A DNA stretch of 45,087 nt from a bacterium. GTDB taxonomy: Bacteria > Patescibacteriota > Minisyncoccia > Minisyncoccales > UBA10102. Each line of letters begins with the position of its first letter. Within the stretch, counting starts at the first letter, position 1. The DNA lies in the NCBI GenBank assembly GCA_030647485.1, contig JAUSJT010000004.1:1-45087 (forward strand). The letters run 5' to 3'. Positions 16,432 to 24,182 of the stretch are shown in pieces. The position numbers were made by a program, and so were the translations under genes. The notes under the pieces are model-generated. The model saw only the letters and a program-made list of their open reading frames with translations. It searched no databases and was not told the origin of the DNA.

Positions 16432-16460
16432 TTGACAAGAAATCCTTGCCGCTGTATACT
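16432..16460 (+). promoter_or_regulatory. Consensus sigma70-type promoter for rpoBC
   Basis: A perfect -35 TTGACA (16432-16437), a 17-base spacer and -10 TATACT (16455-16460, 5 of 6). The leader to rpoB is about 110 bases, unlike the leaderless promoters elsewhere in the window, so there is room for regulation of RNA polymerase synthesis. The leader contains a short inverted repeat, CCCTTTTTGG/CAAAAGGG, around 16541-16563. Confidence 0.85.
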
Positions 16461-16579
16461 AGGGTTTAGCTTAAATTACTCCCGATTTATTACCTTGCAT
16501 TATCTTCCTTTGCAACGGAATTAAGGCAGTGGATTCATTCACCCTTTTTGGGATTCAAAAGGGTATTTTATATTGAAGA

Positions 16580-19500
16580 ATGACCCAACCTCTCTACATC
16601 AAGAGTTTTAGCAAGGCAAAAGTTCATCTTGATTTTCCCTATCTTGTGGAAATCCAGCATGACAGCTGGAAGCGTTTCTGGAAACAAGACTTCAAGGAAC
16701 TTTTGCAAGAGCTTTCTCCTATACGTGATTACACGAAAAAGGAGTTTGAGCTTTGGTTTCTTGATTTCAAGCTTGGCGAGCAGAATTACAAGACAGATCT
16801 TGCCGCAAAAGAGAACGACGATTCCTTTGAGGCGCCCTTGAGGATTAAGGTCCGTCTCATCAATACAAAAACAAAAGAAATTAAAGAGCAGGAAGTGTTC
16901 CTTGCTGATTTTCCTTTGATGACAGAACGAGGCACTTTCATTATCAACGGGGTGGAGCGCGTCGCCATTTCCCAGCTCATCCGTTCTCCTGGAGCGTTCT
17001 TTACATCCCAGGTGGCACGGGCAAAGAAACTGTTTGGAGCGAAAATAATCCCAAACCGTGGCGCATGGCTGGAATTAGAAACTGAACCCTCCGGTTTTAT
17101 TGCAATTCGTATTGACCGAAAGAGAAAGGCTCCGGTCACTACGCTCTTGCGAGCTTTGGGGGTTCAGACAGAGGAAGAAATGTTGGCATTATTCAAGGAC
17201 GTAGACACGGGTGAAACCAAATACATTGAAGAGACCTTAAAGAAAGATTCTGCCAAGAACCAACAAGAGGCTTTAGTTGAGATTTACAGAAGATTGAGGC
17301 CGGGAGACTATGTTACTCCAGATACCGCAAAGGAACTTATATGGAACATGTTCTTTAACTTTGAACGGTATGATCTTTCTAGGGTGGGGAGGTGGAAAAC
17401 GCTTCAGCGTTTGCCTCAACTTCAGCCAAAGAACAAAACTCCCGAAGGGGAATATAGTATTGAAGACAGGGTGTTAAAACTCCAAGATGTGGTGGAAGTG
17501 GTGAGAGAGATAATCCGGTTGAATAACACTCCAGGAGCTTTGCCTGACCAAATAGATCATTTGGGGAACAGAAGAGTAAGGACATTCGCAGAGTTTTTGC
17601 AAAACAGGCTGCGCGTAGGATTCATGCGTATGGAACGCATCATCAAAGACCGCATGTCTACGTTAGACCCTTCTACCATTACTCCGGCCCAGCTGGTGAA
17701 CCCGCGGCCTGTCATGGCAATGATAAAGGAGTTCTTCACGTCTTCTCAAATCACACAGTTCATGGACAACGAGAACCCGTTAGCAGAGCTAGAGCACAAG
17801 AGGCGGGTGTCAGCCACTGGACCCGGGGGACTGACGAGAGAGAGGGCAGGGTTCGAGGTACGAGACGTGCAGCCTTCCCACTATGGAAGGATTTGCCCTA
17901 TTCAAACCCCAGAAGGCCCCAACATTGGCTTGGTGGGGCATTTGGCGTCGTTCGCAAAGATTAATTCGTATGGGTTTATTGAAACCCCGTACTTTAAAGT
18001 AGAAAAAGGGAAAGTGACCGACAAAGTTGAATATCTCAATGCATTTGAGGAAGAGCGGCACACCATTGCTCATGCAGGAGTTCTTCTAGACGACCATGGA
18101 AAGATTATTGCAGACAAGGTTGGGGCAAGAATCCACGGGGAGCCTGGCACTGCGTCAAGAGACCAGGTTGACTATATTGACGTATCTCCTAATCAATCCA
18201 TATCCGTGGGTACGGCCTTGATTCCGTTTTTGCGGAACGATGACGCGAACCGCGCGCTCATGGGCTCTAATATGCAGCGCCAAGCAGTCCCCTTAGTAAA
18301 GCCAGAGGCTCCATACGTTGGCACTGGATTGGAAGAGATTGTTGCCAAAGACTCGGGCCTTGCCATTGTGGCTAAAGAAGATGGCGTGGTCCTTGCGGTA
18401 GACGCTAGGCATATTGTTATCACGCCCCAAAAAGCAGGGGGGAAAGCGCACGAGTATGAGTTAAAGAACTTTGTGCGAACGAACCAGTATACTTCTTTCC
18501 ATCAAAAACCCATTGTTGCAAAAGGAGAAAAAGTGAAGACAGGGCAGGTCATAGCAGACGGAGGGGGAATCGATCATGGGCGTCTTGCCCTGGGACGCAA
18601 CCTGCTGGTCGCATTCGTGCCATGGCGGGGAGGGAACTACGAAGACGCCATTATTCTTTCAGAGCGTCTGGTCAAGGAGGACGCGTACACCTCCATTCAT
18701 TTGGAAGACTTTACGTGCGACGTGAGGGAAACCAAGCTAGGCCCGGAAGTCACCACAGGAGACATCCCCAACGTGGGAGAAGAAAAGCTCAAGGACTTAG
18801 ATGAGGAAGGCGTGGTGCGCATAGGAGCCCAAGTCCGACCTAACGATATTCTCGTAGGAAAGATTTCTCCAAAGGGAGAAGCAGACCTCACGTCAGAAGA
18901 GAGGTTGCTTCGCGCTATATTCGGAGAAAAAGCCAGGGATGTGAAAGACAGCTCCCTGAATATGCCCCATGGTAAAAGAGGGAGAGTGGTGAACGTGCGA
19001 GTCTTTACCAGGGAAGAGGGCCATAAACTGGATCCCGGCGTTATGAAGAGAATTCACGTGGAGGTAGCCGAGATAAGAAGGATTCAGCCTGGAGACAAGC
19101 TAGCTGGCCGCCACGGAAACAAAGGGGTGGTGTCTTTGGTGCTTCCGGAAGAAGATATGCCGTTCATGGAAGACGGCACTCCGGTTGATATCATATTGAA
19201 TCCTTTGGGAGTTGCGTCTCGTATGAATATAGGGCAGATTTTAGAGACTCACTTGGGATGGGCCGCCAAAAAGCTCGGATATTTGGCAGTTACCCCTGGA
19301 CTGGCAGGAGCGACAGAAGAAGATATTAAGGTGGAACTGAAGAAAGCCGGTCTTCCAGAAGACGGAAAGGTTGTTTTGTACGATGGAAGAGACGGCAAGG
19401 TGTTCCCCCAGAGAATAACGGTAGGCATCATATACATGATGAAGCTTATACATATGGTGGAGGATAAGATACACATGAGGTCTATTGGGCCGTACTCTTT

Positions 19501-19804
19501 GATTACGCAGCAGCCCTTGGGAGGGAAAGCGCAATTTGGAGGCCAGCGCTTTGGAGAAATGGAGGTATGGGCCCTGGAAGGATATGGCGCTGCCCACACT
19601 TTGCAAGAGATGCTCACTATAAAGTCTGACGACGTTCCAGGAAGAGCGGCAACATACGAGGCCATTCTGCGCGGGCAGAACATACAAACCCCTAACCTTC
19701 CTGCTTCTTTTAACTTGCTGCTAGCCGAGATGCGGTCATTAGGTCTGAATGTAGAAGTGAAAGAAAAAACAGTAAAGTCAAAGACTGAAAAAGAACAATC
19801 ATGA
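16580..19804 (+). CDS. rpoB: RNA polymerase beta subunit
   Basis: The protein has 1074 residues, short for RpoB but complete at both ends. It starts MTQPLYIKSFSKAKVHLDFP and contains the fork-loop/rifampicin region with SSQITQFMDNENP, HKRRVSATGPGGLTRERAG and GRICPIQTPEGPNIGLVGH. The C-terminal region has GDKLAGRHGNKGVVS and QPLGGKAQFGGQRFGEMEVWALEGYGA. It forms the catalytic centre with RpoC. The stop TGA overlaps the rpoC ATG (ATGA), so the two are translationally coupled. It lacks the long lineage-specific insertions of the 1342-residue E. coli protein. Confidence 0.97.
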   Translation: MTQPLYIKSFSKAKVHLDFPYLVEIQHDSWKRFWKQDFKELLQELSPIRDYTKKEFELWFLDFKLGEQNYKTDLAAKENDDSFEAPLRIKVRLINTKTKEIKEQEVFLADFPLMTERGTFIINGVERVAISQLIRSPGAFFTSQVARAKKLFGAKIIPNRGAWLELETEPSGFIAIRIDRKRKAPVTTLLRALGVQTEEEMLALFKDVDTGETKYIEETLKKDSAKNQQEALVEIYRRLRPGDYVTPDTAKELIWNMFFNFERYDLSRVGRWKTLQRLPQLQPKNKTPEGEYSIEDRVLKLQDVVEVVREIIRLNNTPGALPDQIDHLGNRRVRTFAEFLQNRLRVGFMRMERIIKDRMSTLDPSTITPAQLVNPRPVMAMIKEFFTSSQITQFMDNENPLAELEHKRRVSATGPGGLTRERAGFEVRDVQPSHYGRICPIQTPEGPNIGLVGHLASFAKINSYGFIETPYFKVEKGKVTDKVEYLNAFEEERHTIAHAGVLLDDHGKIIADKVGARIHGEPGTASRDQVDYIDVSPNQSISVGTALIPFLRNDDANRALMGSNMQRQAVPLVKPEAPYVGTGLEEIVAKDSGLAIVAKEDGVVLAVDARHIVITPQKAGGKAHEYELKNFVRTNQYTSFHQKPIVAKGEKVKTGQVIADGGGIDHGRLALGRNLLVAFVPWRGGNYEDAIILSERLVKEDAYTSIHLEDFTCDVRETKLGPEVTTGDIPNVGEEKLKDLDEEGVVRIGAQVRPNDILVGKISPKGEADLTSEERLLRAIFGEKARDVKDSSLNMPHGKRGRVVNVRVFTREEGHKLDPGVMKRIHVEVAEIRRIQPGDKLAGRHGNKGVVSLVLPEEDMPFMEDGTPVDIILNPLGVASRMNIGQILETHLGWAAKKLGYLAVTPGLAGATEEDIKVELKKAGLPEDGKVVLYDGRDGKVFPQRITVGIIYMMKLIHMVEDKIHMRSIGPYSLITQQPLGGKAQFGGQRFGEMEVWALEGYGAAHTLQEMLTIKSDDVPGRAATYEAILRGQNIQTPNLPASFNLLLAEMRSLGLNVEVKEKTVKSKTEKEQS

Positions 19805-22800
19805 GAGTCACCGATCTAGAATCATTGCGCATTAAGCTTGCTTCTCCAGACGATATTTTGTCATGGTCCCACGGAGAGGTAACCAAGCCTGAAACCATCA
19901 ATTACCGCACCCAGAAGGCGGAGAAGGACGGTCTTTTTGACGAGCGTATTTTCGGCCCCGAAAAGGATTTTGAGTGCTACTGCGGCAAGTACAGAAAGAT
20001 ACGGTACAAGGGCGTGGTGTGCGACCGGTGCGGGGTTGAGGTAACCAAGTCTTCTGTCCGCAGAGAGCGCATGGGCCATATCAAGCTTGCCGTTCCTTGT
20101 TCCCATATCTGGTTTTTGCGCGGAGTCCCTTCCCGCATGGGATTGATTGTAGATATTCCCGCTCAATCTCTAGAACGCGTCATCTATTTTGCTTCCTATA
20201 TCGTAACCAAGGTTGATGAGAAAGCAAAGGAGAGGGCGCAAGAAGAGATTGAGTCTGAATTCAAACAAAAGACAAAAGGGGTTGCAGACAAGGAAAAGCA
20301 GCAGCTCAAGGAAGCAAAAGAGCGCGCCCGCCAAGAGCTTCTCTCGCTAGAGCCCAGGAAGGTATTGTCTGAAGTTGAATACCAGGCGCTGTCTTTGAAA
20401 TACGGAGAGGTGTTTGAAGCTGGAACCGGAGCTGAAGTGTTGCGCAAGATATTCTGCGAGGTGGATATGAAGAAAGCGATAGGGGTAATGAAAAAACAGC
20501 TTGAAGAAGCATCTCCGTTAAACAGAAAGAAGATTTTGTCTCGGCTACGAGTATTCCAAGGCATGGTGAATGCGGGTATTAGGCCAGAATGGATGTTCTG
20601 GACCATGCTTCCCATTCTCCCTCCTGATTTGAGGCCCATGGTGCAGTTAGACGGAGGACGGTACGCGTCTTCCGACCTCAACGATTTGTACCGGAGGGTC
20701 ATTAACAGGAACAACAGGTTAAAATATCTTCTTGAGATAGGAGCTCCTGATGTTATTGTGCGCAATGAAAAGCGTATGCTCCAAGAGTCGGTGGACGCCT
20801 TGATAGACAATTCCATGAGAAAGGGGACCATGACGCAGGCCACCACTGGGGGCAAACGTTTGTTAAAATCCTTGGCTGATATGCTCAAGGGAAAGCAAGG
20901 AAGATTCCGTCAGAACCTCTTGGGCAAGCGCGTAGACTATTCGGGGAGATCTGTTATCGTGGTGGGGCCGGAACTCAAACTAAATCAGTGCGGGCTTCCA
21001 AAGCAAATGGCCTTAGAATTGTTTAAGCCTTTTGTCATCCAGAAGGTATTGGAGAAAGAGCTTGCGTTCAACGTGAGGGGAGCGAACCGCTTGATTGAAC
21101 AGGAGACCGATGATATCTGGGCCATTGTGGAAGAAGTGGTGGCGAATAAGGTTGTGTTGCTGAACCGCGCCCCTACGCTTCATCGTTTGGGCATCCAGGC
21201 CTTTTATCCAATACTAGTTGGAGGAGAGGCCATACGGCTGCATCCTTTAGTGTGTTCTGCGTTTAATGCGGATTTTGATGGAGACCAAATGGCGGTCCAT
21301 GTTCCTTTATCCAAGGAAGCGCAAGACGAGGCAAAAGAGCTTATGCTTTCTTCTTTGAATCTATTCAAGCCTGCAACAGGAAATCCCGTGGTGGGGCCCA
21401 GGCAAGACATGGTGCTGGGGTGCTACTATCTTACTGGCTTGGACGATATGAAGGAGGGGACTCCTTTGAAAGTTTTTAGCTCTGAAAAAGAAGCTACTTT
21501 GGCGCATGAATTGTATGACCTTTCGTTGAGAGAGAAGATAAAAGTGCTGTATAGGGGAGAGATGACTGAAACCACGCTGGGAAGAATGATATTCAATGGT
21601 TTTCTTCCAGACGGCATGCCCTTTCTTAACGACCAAATAAATGCAAAGAAAATGGAAGGGTTGGTTGGTCTTATCTTAAGACGGTATGAAAAAGAGGATG
21701 CCCATGAAGTGTTAGACAAGATAAAAACATTGGGATTTGAATACGCGACCAAGTCTGGCATCACATGGGGCATGGATGATTTACTTGTTCCTCCAGAAAA
21801 GGCAGGCCTCTTGGAACAGGCAGAAAAAGAAATTGAAATTGTAGACTCACATTGGAAACGAGGCTTGCTGTCTCGAGAGGAGAGGAGCGTGAAGGTTATT
21901 GGAATATGGCAGGGCGTGAAGTCTGCCATTGAAAAGCTGGTGCCCAAGATTTTGCCTCATGGAGGTTCGGTGTTCTCCATTATTGATTCAGGATCGCGCG
22001 CCTCCTGGTCCCAGCCGGTTCAAATGGCAGGCATGAAAGGGCTTGTGATAAATCCTGCAGGCAGAATCATTGAACTTCCCGTAAAGAGCTCTTTTAAGGA
22101 AGGATTTGACGTGTTGGAGTACTTTATCGCGACACATGGAGCCAGAAAAGGAACCGCGGACACAGCTTTAAGAACGTCTACCGCGGGGTACTTGACCCGC
22201 CGTCTCATTGATGTATCTCATGACGTGCTTATCACAGAGGCAGACTGCAAGGATGACAAGGGTATTGTTATCACAAAAGCTGCGGCGCTTGCCTTGGGGC
22301 AGAACCTTGGGTTTAAAATAGCGAGCAGGTTCGCTCTTGAAGATATTGAGGGAGTTGTGAAAAAAGGAGAGGTTATTGATTTAGAATCTGCGCAGAAAAT
22401 AGCAGAAATGGATGAAGTGAAGGAAATCCGAATTCGTTCCCCGCTGTCTTGTAAGATTGCCCGCGGCATATGCCAAAAGTGCTATGGTTGGGATCTCGGC
22501 CTGAACACCGAGGTTGCTTTCGGGTCTGCGGTAGGCATTGTAGCAGCCCAGTCCATTGGAGAGCCAGGAACCCAGCTTACTATGAGAACTTTTCATACAG
22601 GAGGCGTGGCAGGAGGAGGAGACATCACCCAGGGTCTGCCAAGGGTGGAGGAAATCTTTGAAGGGAGAGTCCCTTCGGGCAAGGCTCTTATCGCAGAGGC
22701 GGAGGGAATAGTCCAAGAGATTTCTCTGGAGGGAGTCATTAAGATATTGTCTACACAAGATTCTTCCCCAAAGTTAAAGGCAGGTAAGAAATCTACCTCC

Positions 22801-23406
22801 GCTGAAGCTCCCGCCTTCGCCAAGGCTTTAGCGGGCAAGACGGTAGAAAAGGAAACAAAAGAGTATACCGCTCCTTTAAAAAGAGCTATTTGGGTGAAGG
22901 TGGGTGATCTTGTACAGCAAGGGCAGCAGCTTTGCGAGGGGCATGTGGACTTGGGAGAGCTGTTCAAGAGCGCAGGAAAAGAAGCAACCGAGAAATACAT
23001 TGTGCAAGAGGTGCAGCGCATTTATACCTCCCAGGGAGCTTCCATACACGACAAGCACATTGAGGTCATATGCCGTCAGATGTTCTCAAGAGTCAGGGTC
23101 AAGGATACGGGAGACAGTAAGTTCACCGAAGGAGAGGTTGTAGAGCGCCCCGCCTTTGTGGAAGAGAATAGAAAGTTAAAGAAACAAGAAAAGAAGCTCG
23201 CGTCTGCTGTGCAGTTGCTTTTGGGAGTGTCTAAAATCGCGCTTACCACCGAAAGCTTCCTCTCTTCTGCTTCCTTCCAGGAAACGTCCCGCGTACTCAT
23301 TCGAGCCTCTCTTGAAGGAAAAGAAGACAAACTGCGAGGATTAAAGGAGAATGTGATTATAGGGAAGCTCATTCCCGCAGGCCGTGGATTCAGACCGCAG
23401 GCATAA
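19801..23406 (+). CDS. rpoC: RNA polymerase beta' subunit
   Basis: The protein has 1201 residues. The N-terminal zinc site has Cys59, Cys61, Cys74 and Cys77. The metal-binding active site NADFDGDQMAVH starts at residue 489. A second zinc site is formed by Cys816, Cys884, Cys891 and Cys894. The trigger-loop region contains GEPGTQLTMRTFHTGG, and the C-terminus ends GRGFRPQA. Residues about 998-1020 (STSAEAPAFAKALAGKTVEKE) are an insertion made by a palindromic element at 22810-22835. It falls in a variable region after the trigger loop. The gene is coupled to rpoB and followed by a terminator. Confidence 0.97.
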   Translation: MRVTDLESLRIKLASPDDILSWSHGEVTKPETINYRTQKAEKDGLFDERIFGPEKDFECYCGKYRKIRYKGVVCDRCGVEVTKSSVRRERMGHIKLAVPCSHIWFLRGVPSRMGLIVDIPAQSLERVIYFASYIVTKVDEKAKERAQEEIESEFKQKTKGVADKEKQQLKEAKERARQELLSLEPRKVLSEVEYQALSLKYGEVFEAGTGAEVLRKIFCEVDMKKAIGVMKKQLEEASPLNRKKILSRLRVFQGMVNAGIRPEWMFWTMLPILPPDLRPMVQLDGGRYASSDLNDLYRRVINRNNRLKYLLEIGAPDVIVRNEKRMLQESVDALIDNSMRKGTMTQATTGGKRLLKSLADMLKGKQGRFRQNLLGKRVDYSGRSVIVVGPELKLNQCGLPKQMALELFKPFVIQKVLEKELAFNVRGANRLIEQETDDIWAIVEEVVANKVVLLNRAPTLHRLGIQAFYPILVGGEAIRLHPLVCSAFNADFDGDQMAVHVPLSKEAQDEAKELMLSSLNLFKPATGNPVVGPRQDMVLGCYYLTGLDDMKEGTPLKVFSSEKEATLAHELYDLSLREKIKVLYRGEMTETTLGRMIFNGFLPDGMPFLNDQINAKKMEGLVGLILRRYEKEDAHEVLDKIKTLGFEYATKSGITWGMDDLLVPPEKAGLLEQAEKEIEIVDSHWKRGLLSREERSVKVIGIWQGVKSAIEKLVPKILPHGGSVFSIIDSGSRASWSQPVQMAGMKGLVINPAGRIIELPVKSSFKEGFDVLEYFIATHGARKGTADTALRTSTAGYLTRRLIDVSHDVLITEADCKDDKGIVITKAAALALGQNLGFKIASRFALEDIEGVVKKGEVIDLESAQKIAEMDEVKEIRIRSPLSCKIARGICQKCYGWDLGLNTEVAFGSAVGIVAAQSIGEPGTQLTMRTFHTGGVAGGGDITQGLPRVEEIFEGRVPSGKALIAEAEGIVQEISLEGVIKILSTQDSSPKLKAGKKSTSAEAPAFAKALAGKTVEKETKEYTAPLKRAIWVKVGDLVQQGQQLCEGHVDLGELFKSAGKEATEKYIVQEVQRIYTSQGASIHDKHIEVICRQMFSRVRVKDTGDSKFTEGEVVERPAFVEENRKLKKQEKKLASAVQLLLGVSKIALTTESFLSSASFQETSRVLIRASLEGKEDKLRGLKENVIIGKLIPAGRGFRPQA
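22810..22835. repeat. In-frame nested palindrome inside rpoC
   Basis: CCCGC (22810-22814) pairs with GCGGG (22831-22835). Inside, GCCTT (22813-22817) and AAGGC (22822-22826) can form an alternative stem. The element encodes APAFAKALAG, a low-complexity Ala/Lys segment unlike its surroundings. Confidence 0.75.
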
Positions 23407-23416
23407 AGAGACAAAG

Positions 23417-23439
23417 AATCGCCACGGGGGCGGTTTTTT
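23417..23439 (+). terminator. Rho-independent terminator after rpoC
   Basis: AATCGCC (23417-23423) pairs with GGCGGTT (23429-23435) with one T-G wobble and a 5-base loop, followed by a T-run. It lies 10 bases after the rpoC stop. Confidence 0.8.
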
Positions 23440-23527
23440 GATAGAGTAGTGATATGCAAGAGATGTATTTTTTGATAGATAAGAATAATACAGACAAGTT
23501 TTAACATCGTCCACGACACGGAGCAGA

Positions 23528-23556
23528 TTGACATGGACGAGTAAGAAAGATAGCAT
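23528..23556 (+). promoter_or_regulatory. Possible promoter for the DUF4258/DUF2283 pair
   Basis: -35 TTGACA (23528-23533), a 17-base spacer and a weak -10 TAGCAT (23551-23556). The start codon follows 14 bases later, preceded by AAGAAG, which could be a weak ribosome binding site. Confidence 0.45.
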
Positions 23557-23570
23557 AAGCATACAAGAAG

Positions 23571-23813
23571 ATGAACATCAAGATTCATCCCCATGCAAGA
23601 GTACGGATGCAGGAACGTGGGGCTACAAAACAAGAAGTGATAGCCACCGTGCAGCAGGGAGAACAATTTAGGGCAAAGTTTGGGAGAACTGGATTTCGTA
23701 TGAACTTTCCGATACCAGCCAAGAAAGGTTATCGAACAAAGCAGCTTGAAGTATACGGACTCGAAGAAAATAATAAATTTACTGTTATTAGCATCATTGT
23801 AAAGTACTTTTGA
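23571..23813 (+). CDS. DUF4258-like small protein (possible toxin)
   Basis: The protein has 80 residues. It begins MNIKIHPHARVRMQERGATKQEV, matching the DUF4258 pattern (His, then R-M-x-E-R-G near the N-terminus), with a beta-rich remainder. DUF4258 proteins resemble RelE/BrnT-like small toxins and are often encoded beside a small partner. Here the partner is a DUF2283 protein starting 5 bases after this stop. A toxin-antitoxin role is plausible but unproven. Confidence 0.65.
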   Translation: MNIKIHPHARVRMQERGATKQEVIATVQQGEQFRAKFGRTGFRMNFPIPAKKGYRTKQLEVYGLEENNKFTVISIIVKYF

Positions 23814-23818
23814 TTACC

Positions 23819-24061
23819 ATGAAGGTTACCTACGATTCAAAATATAATATTGCATATATCGTACTGCGAGAGAAACGAACCAAGATAAAAACAATCAGCC
23901 TGAGTGACGAGGTTAATGTTGATATTGCTCCCGACGGTACCTTGTACGGCATTGAACTTCTCAACGCCAACAAACAACTCAAAACTAGATCAAGGGGCGT
24001 TGGCTTTACTATTTCCAATATTTCTACCGGCAAGAGCGTTGTCGTTCCCTTGGGAGTATAA
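23819..24061 (+). CDS. DUF2283 family protein (possible antitoxin partner)
   Basis: The protein has 80 residues. MKVTYDSKYNIAYIVLRE is the typical DUF2283 start, and NVDIAPDGTLYGIELLNA is its central motif. The ATG at 23819 is preferred over the in-frame TTG at 23810 because family members start at this MKVxYD motif. It is the second gene of a two-gene unit with the DUF4258 protein. The unit ends at a terminator (24096-24129). Confidence 0.75.
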   Translation: MKVTYDSKYNIAYIVLREKRTKIKTISLSDEVNVDIAPDGTLYGIELLNANKQLKTRSRGVGFTISNISTGKSVVVPLGV

Positions 24062-24095
24062 AACCAATTATATTCTTTCTTCTTAAAACACAAAG

Positions 24096-24129
24096 AATCG
24101 TCCTGAGCGTTACCGAAGGACGGTTTTTT
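24096..24129 (+). terminator. Rho-independent terminator after the DUF2283 gene
   Basis: CGTCCT (24099-24104) pairs with AGGACG (24117-24122), followed by a run of six T. The loop (GAGCGTTACCGA) resembles a widespread bacterial intergenic palindrome, so this may be a repeat recruited as a terminator. Confidence 0.75.
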
Positions 24130-24151
24130 GTATGACAGTGCATAAGAATAT

Positions 24152-24180
24152 TTGTTTTTGTTCCGAATTTCCTTTATACT
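24152..24180 (+). promoter_or_regulatory. Promoter for ftsK
   Basis: -35 TTGTTT (24152-24157), 17-base spacer and -10 TATACT (24175-24180). The ATG at 24183 is only 2 bases after the -10 and the in-frame GTG at 24192 is 11 bases after it. Transcription from here would give a leaderless message starting near the GTG. Confidence 0.6.
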
Positions 24181-24182
24181 GT

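Noticed and set aside
19799-19806. UGA recoded as Gly, as in some candidate phyla
   Set aside because: TGA ends rpoB exactly at the rpoC start and also ends rpsF and hicB at coupled junctions, so it acts as a stop.
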